Shown: positions 10,907 to 42,400 of the stretch, one piece after another
How positions within the stretch are numbered: position 1 is the stretch's first letter
How the letters are laid out: the number at the start of each line of letters is the position of its first letter
Assembly (NCBI GenBank): GCA_037976565.1
Contig: CP137683.1
Span: forward strand, 3,992,865-4,056,864
From: Mesocentrotus franciscanus
Taxonomy: Eukaryota > Echinodermata > Echinoidea > Camarodonta > Strongylocentrotidae
Length of the DNA: 64,000 bases
Reading direction: 5' to 3'
Notes under the pieces: generated by a model
What the model saw: the letters and a program-made list of their open reading frames with translations, nothing else
Databases searched by the model: none
What the model was told of the DNA's origin: nothing
Program-made: the position numbers and the translations under genes

Positions 10907-12836
10907 AAATGGGATCTCATAGACATCTTCAAGACTCCATATCTACAAAAATAACTTCCTATATGTTGATTTACTGCAAATATTGTACGACTATATCTCA
11001 ATCTCCGCAAGACCATCGGTGGAATATTATGTGGGACTACACAGCATCTCTGAAGGAAACAATGTTTTGTTTCTTGTCAGATAACTAGTTAGACGGGCAT
11101 ACATTTGATACAACTCAGACATAAGGATGTGGCATATATAGAATAGCTTATGTCCATTCAATTTTTTTCTCTGCTTTAAAGTGCGGGTTCAAAGAAAATT
11201 ACAAATATGGCAAATAACATATTACTAGAAATTGGTAAGCTAACAGATGGCCATCGTACAAGTTTAAGGTCAACTTCATATCGGGTGATTTATAAAAATA
11301 CAAATAAAACCACCTCCATAGCATCTGGGATATGCGAGAGATTCGCCAGAAAAATAACGATGTTTTAATGCCGTCACAATATGAACCGATCCTGCCCAAG
11401 CAGACGACATCCCATAAAGAATGAACATAATTGCAATGCTATTATTTCTCAAATTATAATGAGTTTAGTGTATATAAATGTGATGGAATTTTACACCATT
11501 CAAAAGGGATATGAAACCGATTCTGATAACTAAATTCTTTTGTTTGTAAATACACAGGATAGGGGTTAATGAACAATCAAAGAAACCACACTTTCAAATT
11601 TAAAACCCCCTGGAATGATAGCATGGACGCATTTGTTCCCTCTTGAAACGCCGAACATACCGCGGTGTGTGCAGCTGAAAATACAATGGCGTCTTATTTT
11701 GTTTACAAGCGACGGATTCCTTTATTTTTTTATCGCTGCATTTTTCATCAAAATAATACCATGCGCGGGGTTTAGAGTGAGGCAATAGATTAAACATTTA
11801 GCCTGACGGTAGTGAAGTAAGAGAAATAACTGAAGTGAAGATGACGAAACAGTCACTGAAAATGTGTGAGATGTCATGGGACATCGTCTGCTTGTGCAAA
11901 TCATGTTCAACATGTGACGTCACAGATCTCAGCAGCGATCGGAGAGCATTTCAGGTGCTATGCCGGGCTGTATTTAAGCGTTTTGAAATTCATAATAATC
12001 ATTACTTTGAATGCTTCCGAGCATTGAATTTTGTTAACCTTGTCAAATCAAAGTGTCACCTTTGCAATAATGACAATGTTATTTTTTAAGATCAATGAAC
12101 CTTCTCTTTAAATAGGCTAAACATAAAAAGGAAATATGAAAGCATTTATAAGCTCCTTTTTCTTAGTTGAAAAAACCTCGTATAATTTGTATGGGTAAAA
12201 ATGTACGTATAGAATGTTTGAATGGGACATAATCCTTCATCAAAGCCTGTACCAAATATGGTATTCATTGGAGTTTTTCTCTTATGGAGCAAACAAAAGA
12301 AAAGAAAAAAAGATGTTCTTTATAAAAGAACAATACTTTCAGAGACTATGGGCTTGTGGAAATGTAGACAAAGTTGTCTAAATTCATTTTTTAGGGTTTT
12401 AGAGGATGCTTTCTTGATATTATAAAGGGAACGATATATGTCTTGCGCTAAATTTCTTGTAGTATTACTATTCAAAGTTGACAGTGAAATTAAAGATTGT
12501 GTGGTAAAATCTCTGCTATAAACATGTAACCTTCCCCATTGATTGAATTGTGCAAATAATTGAATTGAATTGAATGGAAAATGGTTTATTAAAAACGATA
12601 CGTAGCAGCCCGAAAGCTGAATTGCATATCGATTCACAAATATTTACTCAGATGTGCACTCAAATGCAGATTAGAGCATTTCAAAGCAAGGAAAAGTATT
12701 GATGTTAAGTATATGAAAGAGACAAAAGCCAAGTGGCTTTCTATAGCGAATGCAGGAGAAACGGTGCCAGGTAAAAATGTCAAGAGGTGAAAATATCACC
12801 CTGGGAACTGCTATGAAATGAACATCTTTTATTCTT
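10907..12836. other. CISD3 3' UTR and spacer, no further gene recognised
   Basis: After the CISD3 stop codon I see AATAAA at 11303-11308. Beyond it are only short open frames on both strands, none with a recognisable domain or splice-site support. 'gaattgaattgaatt' near 12560 looks like a retroelement tail. Confidence 0.5.
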
Positions 12837-13124
12837 CACCTAAGAAGGTATCTACATACCTTGACTGTTGTACTGCTGAATCTGGAGAAGATATTTGAAA
12901 TTTACTTAGTTTGGGCCCTTTCGGGCCCTCTCCCTGTGTCCCCAGGGCGGCCACGTTTACCATTTGAACAACTTTAGATCCCCTACCCCTAAGGATGATT
13001 CCTGCCAAGTTAAAATCTGACCATGCGTTTTCAAGAAGAAGATGAAAATGTAAAAGGTTTACGAACGACGGACAGGGATGGAAGGCAATAGCTCACCTCA
13101 AGTCCCCGGCTCAGGTGAGCTAAA
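12837..13124. repeat. Dispersed repeat ending in paired AGCTCACCT / AGGTGAGCT
   Basis: The stretch contains 'gggccctttcgggccct' and ends with 'agctcacctcaag...ctcaggtgagcta' followed by A-rich sequence. From memory this layout resembles short interspersed repeats of marine invertebrates. There is no second copy in this window, so the assignment rests on general familiarity. 13125-13455 holds nothing recognisable. Confidence 0.35.
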
Positions 13125-13455
13125 AAAAATAATGATTATGGTAGTATTTGGGTCAAAAATAGGGCAAGAAGGAGCAACGGAAGTGAAAATTTTATTTGTT
13201 TTTTGAGGCGTAAAAGATGAACTCTGTGATTCATGGCCTCGGCGTACAAGCTGGGGGAGGGAGTAGCCCCCGCCTCCCTGAGCAATAATCGGGCAAAAAG
13301 TCCCAATTTTGGGCCAAAAGGTAAATAATAGTTAAAGAAAGAAGAAAAAAAAGCAGCGCTGAAATAATGACTGCAGAGAATCCTTCGTTATTCTTTTTCA
13401 AAGCGTAATATACATTCATTACCTATATTCAACCTGTTACATGCTTTTGTTTTTT

Positions 13456-13656
13456 TGATATTTTTACCTGACACTTTTATTTCTGCCCTTATTACTTCTG
13501 ACATTTTTACCTCTCACATCATTTTTACCTCTCACATCCTTTTTACCTCTACATCATTTTTACCTCCGACATTTTTACCTCTTGACATTTTTTCCTCTGA
13601 CATTTTTTCCTCTGACATCATTTTTACCTTTGTCATTTTTACCTCTGACATTTTTA
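13456..13656. repeat. Degenerate minisatellite, TTTTTACCTCTGACA-type units
   Basis: About a dozen irregular units of roughly 15-20 bp, with 'tttttacctc' and 'tgacat' recurring throughout. The 97-codon open frame across it is a by-product of the repeat. Confidence 0.75.
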
Positions 13657-13887
13657 CACCGAGCCGGAGAAACTTACATGATATGTACTCCACATCTTAT
13701 GTGAAACCAGGGCACGCAGCACAAAGTGTGAGCCTGAAAGGACACTAGGTGCTCTGTCAAAGCTGTTTCCCACACACACAATGTATATGTGATCTGTGGT
13801 ATCTACATTCATGGATGTCGGATAGTTACATGCACACCTAGGTACTTCCTAGTTTTGGTTTCTGTTCTGGATTGTACATACATGTAT

Positions 13888-13979
13888 GGAAGCGCTATGG
13901 CTGAGTGGTAGAGCGTTGGTCTCGTAACCGGGAGGTCCCGAAACCATCAATCCTCATTACCAAGTCCCTCGAAGAAGAC
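13888..13979 (+). repeat. tRNA-derived SINE head (decayed)
   Basis: TGGCTGAGTGGTAGAGCG fits a pol III A box and the start of a tRNA, and the next bases resemble an anticodon arm. The expected GGTTCGA B box has degenerated, so this is not a working tRNA gene. The element at 13980 interrupts it downstream. Confidence 0.5.
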
Positions 13980-14319
13980 TTAAAGGGATTGGGCATCTTT
14001 GTCTCAGATTCAAAACCAAATCCTGGATTTAGCTCATGCTGCAATCATAGTTATAAACCTTTAGGTCAGTCAGGAATCCCATGACGTTTACAAGCAGATC
14101 ACCCGTCTAATTATCAAGATATTTATGATTGGAATTCGACATTTCAAAAACTGTTGCAAAATGGTTTTATAACACTGCAGGTCTGGTGGGGAAAATGAGT
14201 ACAATTTTGAGGCACTTCATGATCATTTTGAAGGGCAATTTTTTTAAGGCTTCAATATTACACCATATCACAGTAGGGCCATGCATCTCAGATTTGGCAT
14301 TGTTAAACAATGCCTTTAA
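13980..14319. mobile_element. TTAA-bounded MITE, family A, copy 1
   Basis: It starts TTAAAGGGATTGGG and ends CATTGTTAAACAATGCCTTTAA, with inverted ends of the form TTAAAGGSATTG and a TTAA at each edge. An inverted copy with the same ends and internal sequence is at 48505-48893. No ORF; probably a piggyBac-type non-autonomous element. Confidence 0.7.
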
Positions 14320-14385
14320 AGCCGTTGGTCTCTTGGTTGCTTACAGGCATGCATATGCTCTCTTAGCAGTCAGGTAAAATCAAAC
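14320..14385. repeat. Dispersed repeat shared with 22055-22105 (inverted)
   Basis: 'ggttgcttac', 'gcat' and 'tcttagcagtcaggtaaaa' recur in reverse complement at 22055-22105, inside an ERCC3 intron. It may be the remainder of the SINE split by the 13980 element. From here to 15573 I see no gene; a TTAAAGGGGAA-type left end lies near 14990. Confidence 0.45.
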
Positions 14386-15573
14386 AAACCATACCAAACC
14401 AAGGGGAATGATTCAGAACATCTCTATTGTACATGTGGTACAACATTTGAAATAATAAATCAAGTTGTCACAAAGAAGTCATTGAAAATATTGGAATACA
14501 TGCGAACTAAATATTTTCTGAAAATACGTGTACCGGTATAGCCTTTAGTAATAATTAATTACTACTTGTACTACGCAAGAGTCATGAATGGATGTCCTTT
14601 TCCAGGTAGTTTTGTTCTGTTTTTTATTTAAAGGAAAGGAATTGTAATTTAAATTCAGCTGATTCACATTAATATTTGTATTCGTAACATTAGAAATTAT
14701 GCAGGGAAAATTGGCATTTGGTGTGTGGGTTAAATCAGGTATGCATGTAATGCTAATATTGTAATTTGTATTCTTATATTAAATCATTGGAAGTAGAATA
14801 AGCAATGAAAGATTTGACACTGACTTGTTTCGTTTTGTTTGTTATATTTTAATTTCTTTTTTCTTCATTTTTTTCAATTTCAAAATATATTGCTTACTCT
14901 GCAAAGGCCTGTTATACAGAATATAAATTACTCCACATACATTGGTTGTAAAGCATTTAAACTGTGATCAGTAGATCAACAAAAGCATTAAAGGGGAATA
15001 TATCACCCTGAAATCAAGTTACTTAACACTGCTTTAGAGAGGCACGATTAAACAATTGCCCAAGGGATCTCAAAATTGTACTGTGCACCCAGACAAAGTC
15101 TAGGGGCAAAGTACAGTCTTGAGATCACGGAGGAGCTACAGGTTTATCAATGAACCCCCCAAAAATCTGCAGTCAATATTTGCCTATGTTCAGCATCCCC
15201 AATATCAATTCTCAAAAAGGTTATTTTGACAGAATATGAATATCAAAATGTACATGTATGTACTATTGTACTTTGATGAAATGATCTGTAACTTTTTTTC
15301 TCCGATGAACCATTCTTATTCTTGGGCATTTTGTGTGGTTTCCATATTCTTTGTATTTTGACAATTTTTACTGTGGATAATAATGTTTATTTTACATGTA
15401 AGTTATTCTTTCATAATACATATCACAAAGATCCCTCCTCATGAAGATCTGGGCACTGGTCCATAAAACATTTCATCAGTATTAAAACGTGTCATATATC
15501 TACAACAAATTTGTTCACATCAAATCAAATGCAACAATATCAATAGCTTATAACAGTAATTCTCACTTACTGA

Positions 15574-15904
15574 TAATGGGTGGTATTCTCATAAGTTAAG
15601 CCGGGACCAAGTCCAAACTAAACAAGAATTTTAGTTCACACTTCTATGGAATGCTAGGTTTCATCTTTCTCCTTCAATATTCATGACAAAGATAATCTAC
15701 CAAAGACTTTATTGAAATTCAGTTCATACTCACATTATTTTTTTCTTCTCATTTCATTGCAAAATTATTTTTTTGGACACTTTTCATTGCAGGATTAAAA
15801 TAATCTGAACAGGGTAAACGAGTTGGCAACAGGCACTCCATAAAAGTGTGGACTAAGTTAAGCCAGGCTTAACTTAGTACGCGCTATCGGAATACCACCC
15901 ATTA
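15574..15904. mobile_element. MITE with perfect 15-bp ends, nested in an older repeat
   Basis: TAATGGGTGGTATTC at 15574-15588 is the exact reverse complement of 15890-15904. Further in, 'aagttaagcc' pairs with 'ggcttaactt'. The flanks ('ggtccataaaac' near 15460, 'gttttatgaaacggggccc' after 15904) resemble the ends of the GGGCCCTGTTTCATAAAAC family at 50112-50259, so it probably inserted into one of those. Confidence 0.65.
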
Positions 15905-16182
15905 AGTTTTATGAAACGGGGCCCAGGTCAAATTCACATATTATACTGTCTTATACATTTATGATCTTTAACTAAATGGTAAAGTACCATTGTTATCCCT
16001 GCAACAGACTACAGTACAATTCACTTTTCATTGTGTCACAATAATTTATTCTTGTGTCATTTAAATATCAAAGATAGTATGAATCGTGTGGAAAAACTGA
16101 ATAAAAAGTAATGAACACTGTACACACTACGTAGAGTAACAATAAGATGCCCTTTATTAAAAAGAATAAAAAGAATAAAAAC

Positions 16183-16260
16183 AGAAACGTCGAGATCTTT
16201 TAGATTCCTTATTGACCACATTGCGAGACAAACGAATATCACTAGCGATATTATTTTCGA
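16183..16260. repeat. Half copy of the foldback element at 43751-43992
   Basis: The 'ttttagattccttattgacc ... gcgagacaaacgaatatcactagcgatatta' segment matches one arm of the long foldback in NOM1. The other arm is missing. Confidence 0.65.
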
Positions 16261-16669
16261 AACATTTTCTTGTCGGCAAAACTGCTACATGTACAATGTC
16301 ACAGTACAGAAGGAACTTGCTTATACACAAGGACACTGGAACCATGAAAGTTGCCTTTTCATATCAGTGTACACAAAAAAGGAAAGAAAAAGGAAAGAAC
16401 TGGGACCAGCAAAGTTACCTTGTTTACCAGGGTCCCGTCTTATAAAGAGTTATGATTTATTTGAATCAAGTGCAACTTGAAATTAATTGTAACTCCTATC
16501 TCTCAAGTACACGGTTGCCATTAATTTTGAAGCAGTCTGGTAAAATAAACCATCAAACCAACTATCAACTACTGACTTAGTTTCATATTGGGGACATCCC
16601 TGTTACAATTAAAATATCTGCTTTATCCACTGAGAGCCATCCTGATTTCTTTACATTGATCACAAGCAT

Positions 16670-17467
16670 TTAAAGTCACATAGTAGTGGGCTCTCATGGG
16701 GAATTAGCTAGCACCATTCGGGTGTTTACCCAATAACAGGTGTTGTCAATCACCAGGATCAGCCATCAGTTTTATGATCAACAACCCTTATGTAGAGCTC
16801 TGCCCTTTTCCACCCATTCCCCCATATGGTAAAGTCATTATCTTACATTTCCCTCACCCGAAGACTCTCCGAGAGACTAGGACCCCGTTCTCACTCACTT
16901 TGAAAGTGGTCTTAGTTAGACCGCTCCAGAGGAACGGGTCTTGAGGAACGGTTTGCGAGGGTTCACACTCCGAGCAGTTTTTTATGACTCAAACCGCTCC
17001 ACGAGTCAAAGTGGTCTTGTTGCTATGGCAGCTCAGGTCAGCGGGTAAATTTTTCGCGAATACTAAGCGTATGTACCGTAATACATGTTTCGCACGCAAC
17101 GTCACTAGACCACTTCCGTTCAAAGTACGCTTCGTTCACACTCGCACGTTAGAGCGCTCCAAACCGCTCTTAATAAGACCCGTTCCTCAAGACCACCTCC
17201 CGAGGTGGTCTTCTGGAGCGGTCCAGAAGTCCACTTCCTGGTCCACTTTGACCGTTCTCACTCACCTAAGAACCGCTCCTGAGGAACGGGTCTTAGTTAG
17301 ACCGCTCCAACGAAGTGAGTGAGAACGGGGTCTAGGAGGTATTTTCTTGACGGACTGCGGGTTTGCTGTGTGCAGACTTGTAAATCCAAATATGGTATTT
17401 CCATCAAGTTTGGTGTCAGCGAATTATGACCTTCTGCACATGGACACTAACGACCCACTCCCTTTAA
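16670..17467. mobile_element. TTAA-bounded MITE, family B, interrupted by a second element
   Basis: The outer segments 16670-16880 and 17333-17467 align along their length with 54705-55020, which lacks the central insert. Both copies have TTAA at each edge and AGTGGG near each end in inverted orientation. The inner 452 bp are a separate insertion, listed next. Confidence 0.75.
16881..17332. mobile_element. Inserted MITE, 20-bp perfect ends, 3-bp TAG target duplication
   Basis: GACCCCGTTCTCACTCACTT at 16881-16900 is the exact reverse complement of 17313-17332. TAG precedes and follows the element, while the empty relative near 54888 has a single ctag. The interior holds further inverted blocks (aggaacgggtctt, accgctcc). 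A 112-codon open frame inside it is an accident of GC-rich repeat sequence. A 3-bp target duplication suggests a PIF/Harbinger-type origin, by inference. Confidence 0.8.
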
Positions 17468-17869
17468 ATAGTGAAATGAAATCAAACCCGACATGCAACC
17501 AGGAATAAAACAGCAAAAAATCAAGCAAGATTGCTCAAGTGTACTACTTGTAATTGTAAGACATTATGACAGTCCCTCAATTTGAAAAGCAACTCAGCCA
17601 AATAAGATGTTCATTTTGTGGAACACGTCCAATTTACATTGCTTAATTTATTGACTCTCAAAAGTTTGAATATATTGGATGTGCTAATAGTCATGAAATT
17701 TTCTTAAAAACTGTAATGTCTTCAAATTTTTTCTTTTTCCATGTTTGACCCTCAAACTCTTTTCTGTCATACATACATGCATGGTTATACACACAAAACA
17801 AAAGGGGGGGGGGAAATATTAACCCTATTAACTCGATGTGTTTTACCATTTTCTCAGTTCTCAAATTTA

Positions 17870-18145
17870 TATTTGTTTAGAGTAAAACTTGAAAAAAGGT
17901 TAACAATTGTTCAGTTCCAGAACATCCACAGTGACAGATGACAATGCTTTTCAATCATATGCACCCCATCTCTGCTCTGGAATCAACTGCCCCGGAACAT
18001 CTGTACAGCACCCACCCTAGACACCTTTAAGAAGCACTAGAAGACTTATTTAACTGTTTTTCCCACCTTTATACCTTGTATAGCTGTGAAACCAATTGTG
18101 TGAGAGCACTATATAAATGACCATATTATTATTATAATGGATTGG
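17870..18145 (+). repeat. Degraded LINE 3' end with ATT tail
   Basis: The frame around 17980-18060 reads like the last residues of a LINE reverse transcriptase (WN-LP, then TFKKH before a stop). It is followed by 'gtgaaaccaattgtgtgagagc' and an ATT-rich tail. The same 3' end with a long ATT tail is at 24680-24943. Truncated and non-functional. Confidence 0.6.
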
Positions 18146-18493
18146 ATGAGTGGAGGTCATATGCACTACTTTCAGCTTCACTTGTACACTAGCTGTCACT
18201 GACAACAAGGCAACATTCACAGAAAAGTGTAGAAATACTCGATGCATTTTTGTAGATCTTTAAAAAAAAACACCATGAAGCATATAATGCACAATGACCA
18301 AGATGGATAGGTACATTGAGAAACCCATTTCAAACTCTAAAATGCTTGATGTGTCAAAATGTGCATATTCCTATAGTTTATCATATAACATGAATATGGT
18401 CTCCAAATCTTTTTCAAATGAACAACGCACAAGTTTGTTAGTACAGGTAAGTACACGTGGTGATTTGACATCGTTCCATCATTCATTTTCTAA

Positions 18494-18719
18494 TACAGTC
18501 AAACCTGCTTTAGCAACCACATGTATGTATAAAAAGTCCATCTGTATAAAAAGATCACCTGTCTATGAAGACCACATTTTTCATTTTCCCTTGAATATGG
18601 TTTTTCATTCAAACCTATACTGAAGGAACCTGTACTGTCTGTACATAAACACCATCTGCCTATAAAGACCAATTTTCATGTTTCCCTGGAGCGGCCTTTA
18701 TATGCAGGTTCCACTGTAC
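18494..18719. mobile_element. CAGTCAAACCTG-family element, copy 2
   Basis: The ends TACAGTCAAACCTGC and GCAGGTTCCACTGTA are inverted. The inside has the family's paired 'aagaccac' blocks. It ends 87 bp beyond the ERCC3 stop codon, so it may lie within that gene's 3' UTR. Confidence 0.7.
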
Positions 18720-18806
18720 AACTTTTAGATGAGTAAGCCATGCCGTCCAGTCTGTTCTTCATATGGTATCTCAGAATAGCATCACTAGTCTCTCATAGAA
18801 CTGGTA

Positions 18807-38795
<19,989 letters not shown>

Positions 38796-39489
38796 TGCAC
38801 TCGGAATGAATTGCTGAAATGTCACAGTCCACTCCAGCAAAGCGTAGCGCTCCTTGAATCTGGCTATAACTAGTTCAGTGGTTATATACTTATAATGCGT
38901 ACGGTATATTGCATGCATATCATAGCATTGAGATTTATTTTTATTTTGCGAAGCAGTCATTGCGCAATCATACGCCGGTTACGGATTACGGGGAAAGCAT
39001 TTTGGATCACACGTGGAAAATACGAGTAGAGATGTAAGTCAAATTAACCATACAAATTACAGTTCTTTTATTATAGCCAATATGGAAAGTAATTGAAAAG
39101 TTATGGTCGGTAAAACGGGTCTTAATTTTTTATAATTCCTGTCAAAGTGAAAACATGCGTCGCAGTACTACTACTACTAGCCAGTCAATGCAAACGCTGC
39201 CGTCGTAGTCCCGGCCGCGGGCCGGGGGCCAGGGCGAGGACGGTAGACGCGATAGAGCTAACAAGGGTCGGCGCCCACAGTGGCTCCAGGCCAGGCTAAC
39301 TCCGAGGAGCTCCGACGCCGGCGTCGGAGCTCCCCGGAGTTACAGGCCTGGCCAGTGTCATCAGTGTCACATGCAGTTAAATTTTGTGCCATTGACAGTA
39401 GTACTAGGGTAGGCCGAATACTCAGTCCTTTATTGTTCAGAGGCCTCTACATAATCATTCATCTAATTGTTTTTATTCCTTATAGCAAA
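38796..39489. promoter_or_regulatory. Shared promoter region of ERCC3 and NOM1
   Basis: 694 bp separate the two divergent start codons. It contains CACGTG at 39010-39015 (E-box) and a GC-rich block around 39190-39360. A pyrimidine-rich TTATTCCTTATAG ends 5 bp before the NOM1 ATG, so NOM1 probably has a 5' UTR intron. No TATA box was recognised. The regulatory reading is inferred from gene layout. Confidence 0.55.
39289..39353. repeat. GC-rich palindrome upstream of NOM1
   Basis: The core 39307-39332 (GAGCTCCGACGCC and its exact complement) is a perfect 26-bp palindrome with no loop. The arms extend imperfectly (ggccaggc...taactccg) to 39289 and 39353. Confidence 0.85.
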
Positions 39490-42400
39490 ATGAATTCTGG
39501 GAGGAGCCAGCATGGTTCACGCCGTCGGCCGATGCAGCAGAACTTGAGGAGAGCACGCAAAGCAATGAAAAAGATGGTGCAGTTTGCTGAGGATGAACAT
39601 CAAGACAACGAAGGGGCCTTGCCGTCAGATGGGAGGAGCTTTAAAAAACAGAAAGGAGCGAAGCCTAGAAAACAGAGGAGGAAAGAAATGAGAATAATGA
39701 AGAAAGCAAAAAAACATGCCTTTTTGTCAGGAAAAGTAAGATTGCTGGGTTTGTAGTTTTGTACAGTAAAAATCTAAAATCATTGATTGTACAGGTGTAC
39801 AGAGTACTAGTACTGTAGTAGTACTACTAGTACAGGTTTTTTTTTTCTAATGAGAATGTATAGTGTGCTCCCGTTTTAAACTGTATGGAATGTGAGAATG
39901 AACCGAGTCTTTGTGGAAATGAAATTATGTAGGCTTTGTGAAAGTTTATGTTTCCTTCATGTATTTGTAGTTTACATCTACATCTATATAGTGTGCATGT
40001 CACATGTCTTCAGCCTAGTACTACGTAGGCTTAATGTAATAAAAGATTGCAATTAACGTTCAGAGTTTACCAAATCTAGAAGAATGTTTTGTTTTTATTT
40101 ATAAAGAATGTCTCAGTTACCAATTCTGAAAGGTTCTAAAAGATGAATTGGCCTGTGTACATATTTTTAGTTTATACTCACTTTTTATTTTGTTTCTAGA
40201 ATCTGAATGACATCAGTGGGGAGAAGAAGGAGTCAACCAAGAAAGCAAAGTCACCAAAGAATGTTACATCACAGGGTTCAAAGACAGCTGAGAAGAAGGC
40301 GAAAAGAGAAGAGAAAATAAAGATGGTACGTGTAATAAGATCAGAAGATTGATACCATAGAATATTGTACATGAGATGAAACTAGACAAAATTTCTTATC
40401 AAAATGTTATCAACATTAAAAGTCTGACACTGTATGTACATTTTTTTTTCTTCTTCACAATGGTCTCTATTACAAGAAACAGAGTACACTTAAGGCTTGT
40501 TCTGATTTGGTGCAGTACACTGTTGCCCCCAAAACTGCCATGTTTTGTTAAAACGTGTATTAAAATGAATGGCAACTGTGCACAACAAAGAACTTTCAAT
40601 CAATGATTGTCTGTGGACATTCAATTCAATTCACTTGAAATGTTATTGTCCAATTATTGGAAATTTGTTTCGTTTGCATGTCAATACAAAATTACAGATT
40701 ATAAACATCGATACGATACAAATGGATACAGAATAATAATATTGATTTGAACATCTTGATAACACGAAATACGATAGTACTAAATGCAGACTAAAATTCA
40801 ATTCATAATCCAGACTAAGAATTAGGACTAAGAATTAAATTAAATTCATAATTCAGATTAAATTCAATTCACAATTCAGATTAAATTCAATTCATAATTC
40901 AGACCAAATCCAATTCATAATTCAGATTAAATTCAGTTCATAATTCAAATTCAGTTGATCAGTTCAATTCATATACTTCAGATCTAATCCAATTCACAAT
41001 CCAGATGTGTTTCCATGTCAAAATTGTTCATATATCTTATGAACAAAACAAATCATCAGAGTAGATTGATCTTTCTTTTTCTCTTGATGTAGGAGAAAGA
41101 GGAACAGAGAAAGCGTGAGCTCTTAGCAGCTAACGAGGAAGAGGAAAAAAACATCAGACGTCTGGAGAAAGGCCTTAACTTCAGGAAGAAGAGGAAGACA
41201 AAAGAGAAGATAACTCCAACAGCATTCAAAGATGATGGCCTCGACTGTATCCTTTTATGTTGTTCTCTTCACATTGCATGGATATTATTAGTGTGAATGG
41301 AGAGATTGCAAAGTTTCCCCCTTTGCTGTTAATCATAACATTGAGTTTTAAACTGTTACAAGTCATTTACAACAATGCCATGTTATAGCTAATGGTTCTT
41401 TTATTTAGCTCATATGATTAGCAATATTTGAGGAGCAGGACCAGGAACAGGACAGATTTAGATTCAGAAGAAATAATCCCTCCTTCTCCCACTGATCTAC
41501 ACTGATATAGGCCTAATTATCCAAGGTTAAAAGAGATACACTGTCATTCAGATCTTTGCCACCCCCTATCGGACTCATTAAATTAAGTGTCATGTTGATT
41601 TTTATGATATTAAAAGAGTTGAAATATTTTCTGTTGCAATTAGTGGGAGCCATTTTCGTAATAATGACTGTACTATTTCTCTCCTAGATTATGCAAATGA
41701 AGATTAAATGTCCTTAACATTACCACTGCAGACTTACTGGATATTGTGAATCCTAAAATGTTAGAAGCAGCAATGGATGATGAGTTCATGGACTTTGGAA
41801 AGAATACAGAGGATAGTGAGGAGGAGGAGGATAGCGAGAATGATGGATTAGAGGAGGATGGTGATGGTTTAGAAGATGATACACTGGAGGATGGTCAACA
41901 AGAAGACAATAACGATAGGATTGCTAAGAGGAAATCTTCTGATGAGCAACTGAAATCTAGGAAAAAATCGAGACTTTCAGATGAAGGTGATGAGTTGGAC
42001 TCGGATGAAGATGATGAGTTGGAATCGGATGAAGATGGAAGTGAAAGGAAGGAAAATATGAAGTCTCTCTCACAAGGGAAGAAGGGAAGATTAATAGATG
42101 CAATGAAGAAACACAAAACCGATAGGAAACAAAGAAAACATGACTCTGATAGTTGTGATGATGATGATGACGACGAGGAGGATGAGGGAGAGGAGGACGA
42201 CGAGGAAGAGGAGGAGGAGGACTTTAATGATTCTGATGAAGATGATAAGAAAAAGACAATCAAGATGGATCCCTATGGTAATGTGATCGGCGAGGAGAAA
42301 CCTGAGAAGACATCCACCTACATTCCTCCTCATAAAAGAGCCGAGATGATGGGACAATCAGTGGATGCTGAGAAAAAAGCTAAGATGGATCGATTAAGGA

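Noticed and set aside
12320..12637. 105-codon minus-strand open frame
   Set aside because: No domain recognised; it lies in a spacer beside a GAATT-repeat tail and is probably retroelement-derived or chance.
13455..13748. 97-codon Phe/Thr/Ser-rich open frame
   Set aside because: It is read through a degenerate minisatellite, with no similarity to a known protein.
13888..13960. Functional tRNA gene
   Set aside because: The A box is good, but the B box and T arm are degenerate and no acceptor stem closes. It is a SINE head.
16984..17322. 112-codon open frame as a gene
   Set aside because: It lies wholly within an inverted-repeat element (16881-17332) and its composition follows the repeat.
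39280..39489. 70-residue N-terminal extension of NOM1
   Set aside because: The frame is open but has no ATG before 39490. It crosses the GC palindrome and an acceptor-like TTATAG just before the ATG.
41895..42263. Ser-rich open frame on the minus strand
   Set aside because: It is the complement of the GAT/GAG acidic codons in NOM1 exon 4.
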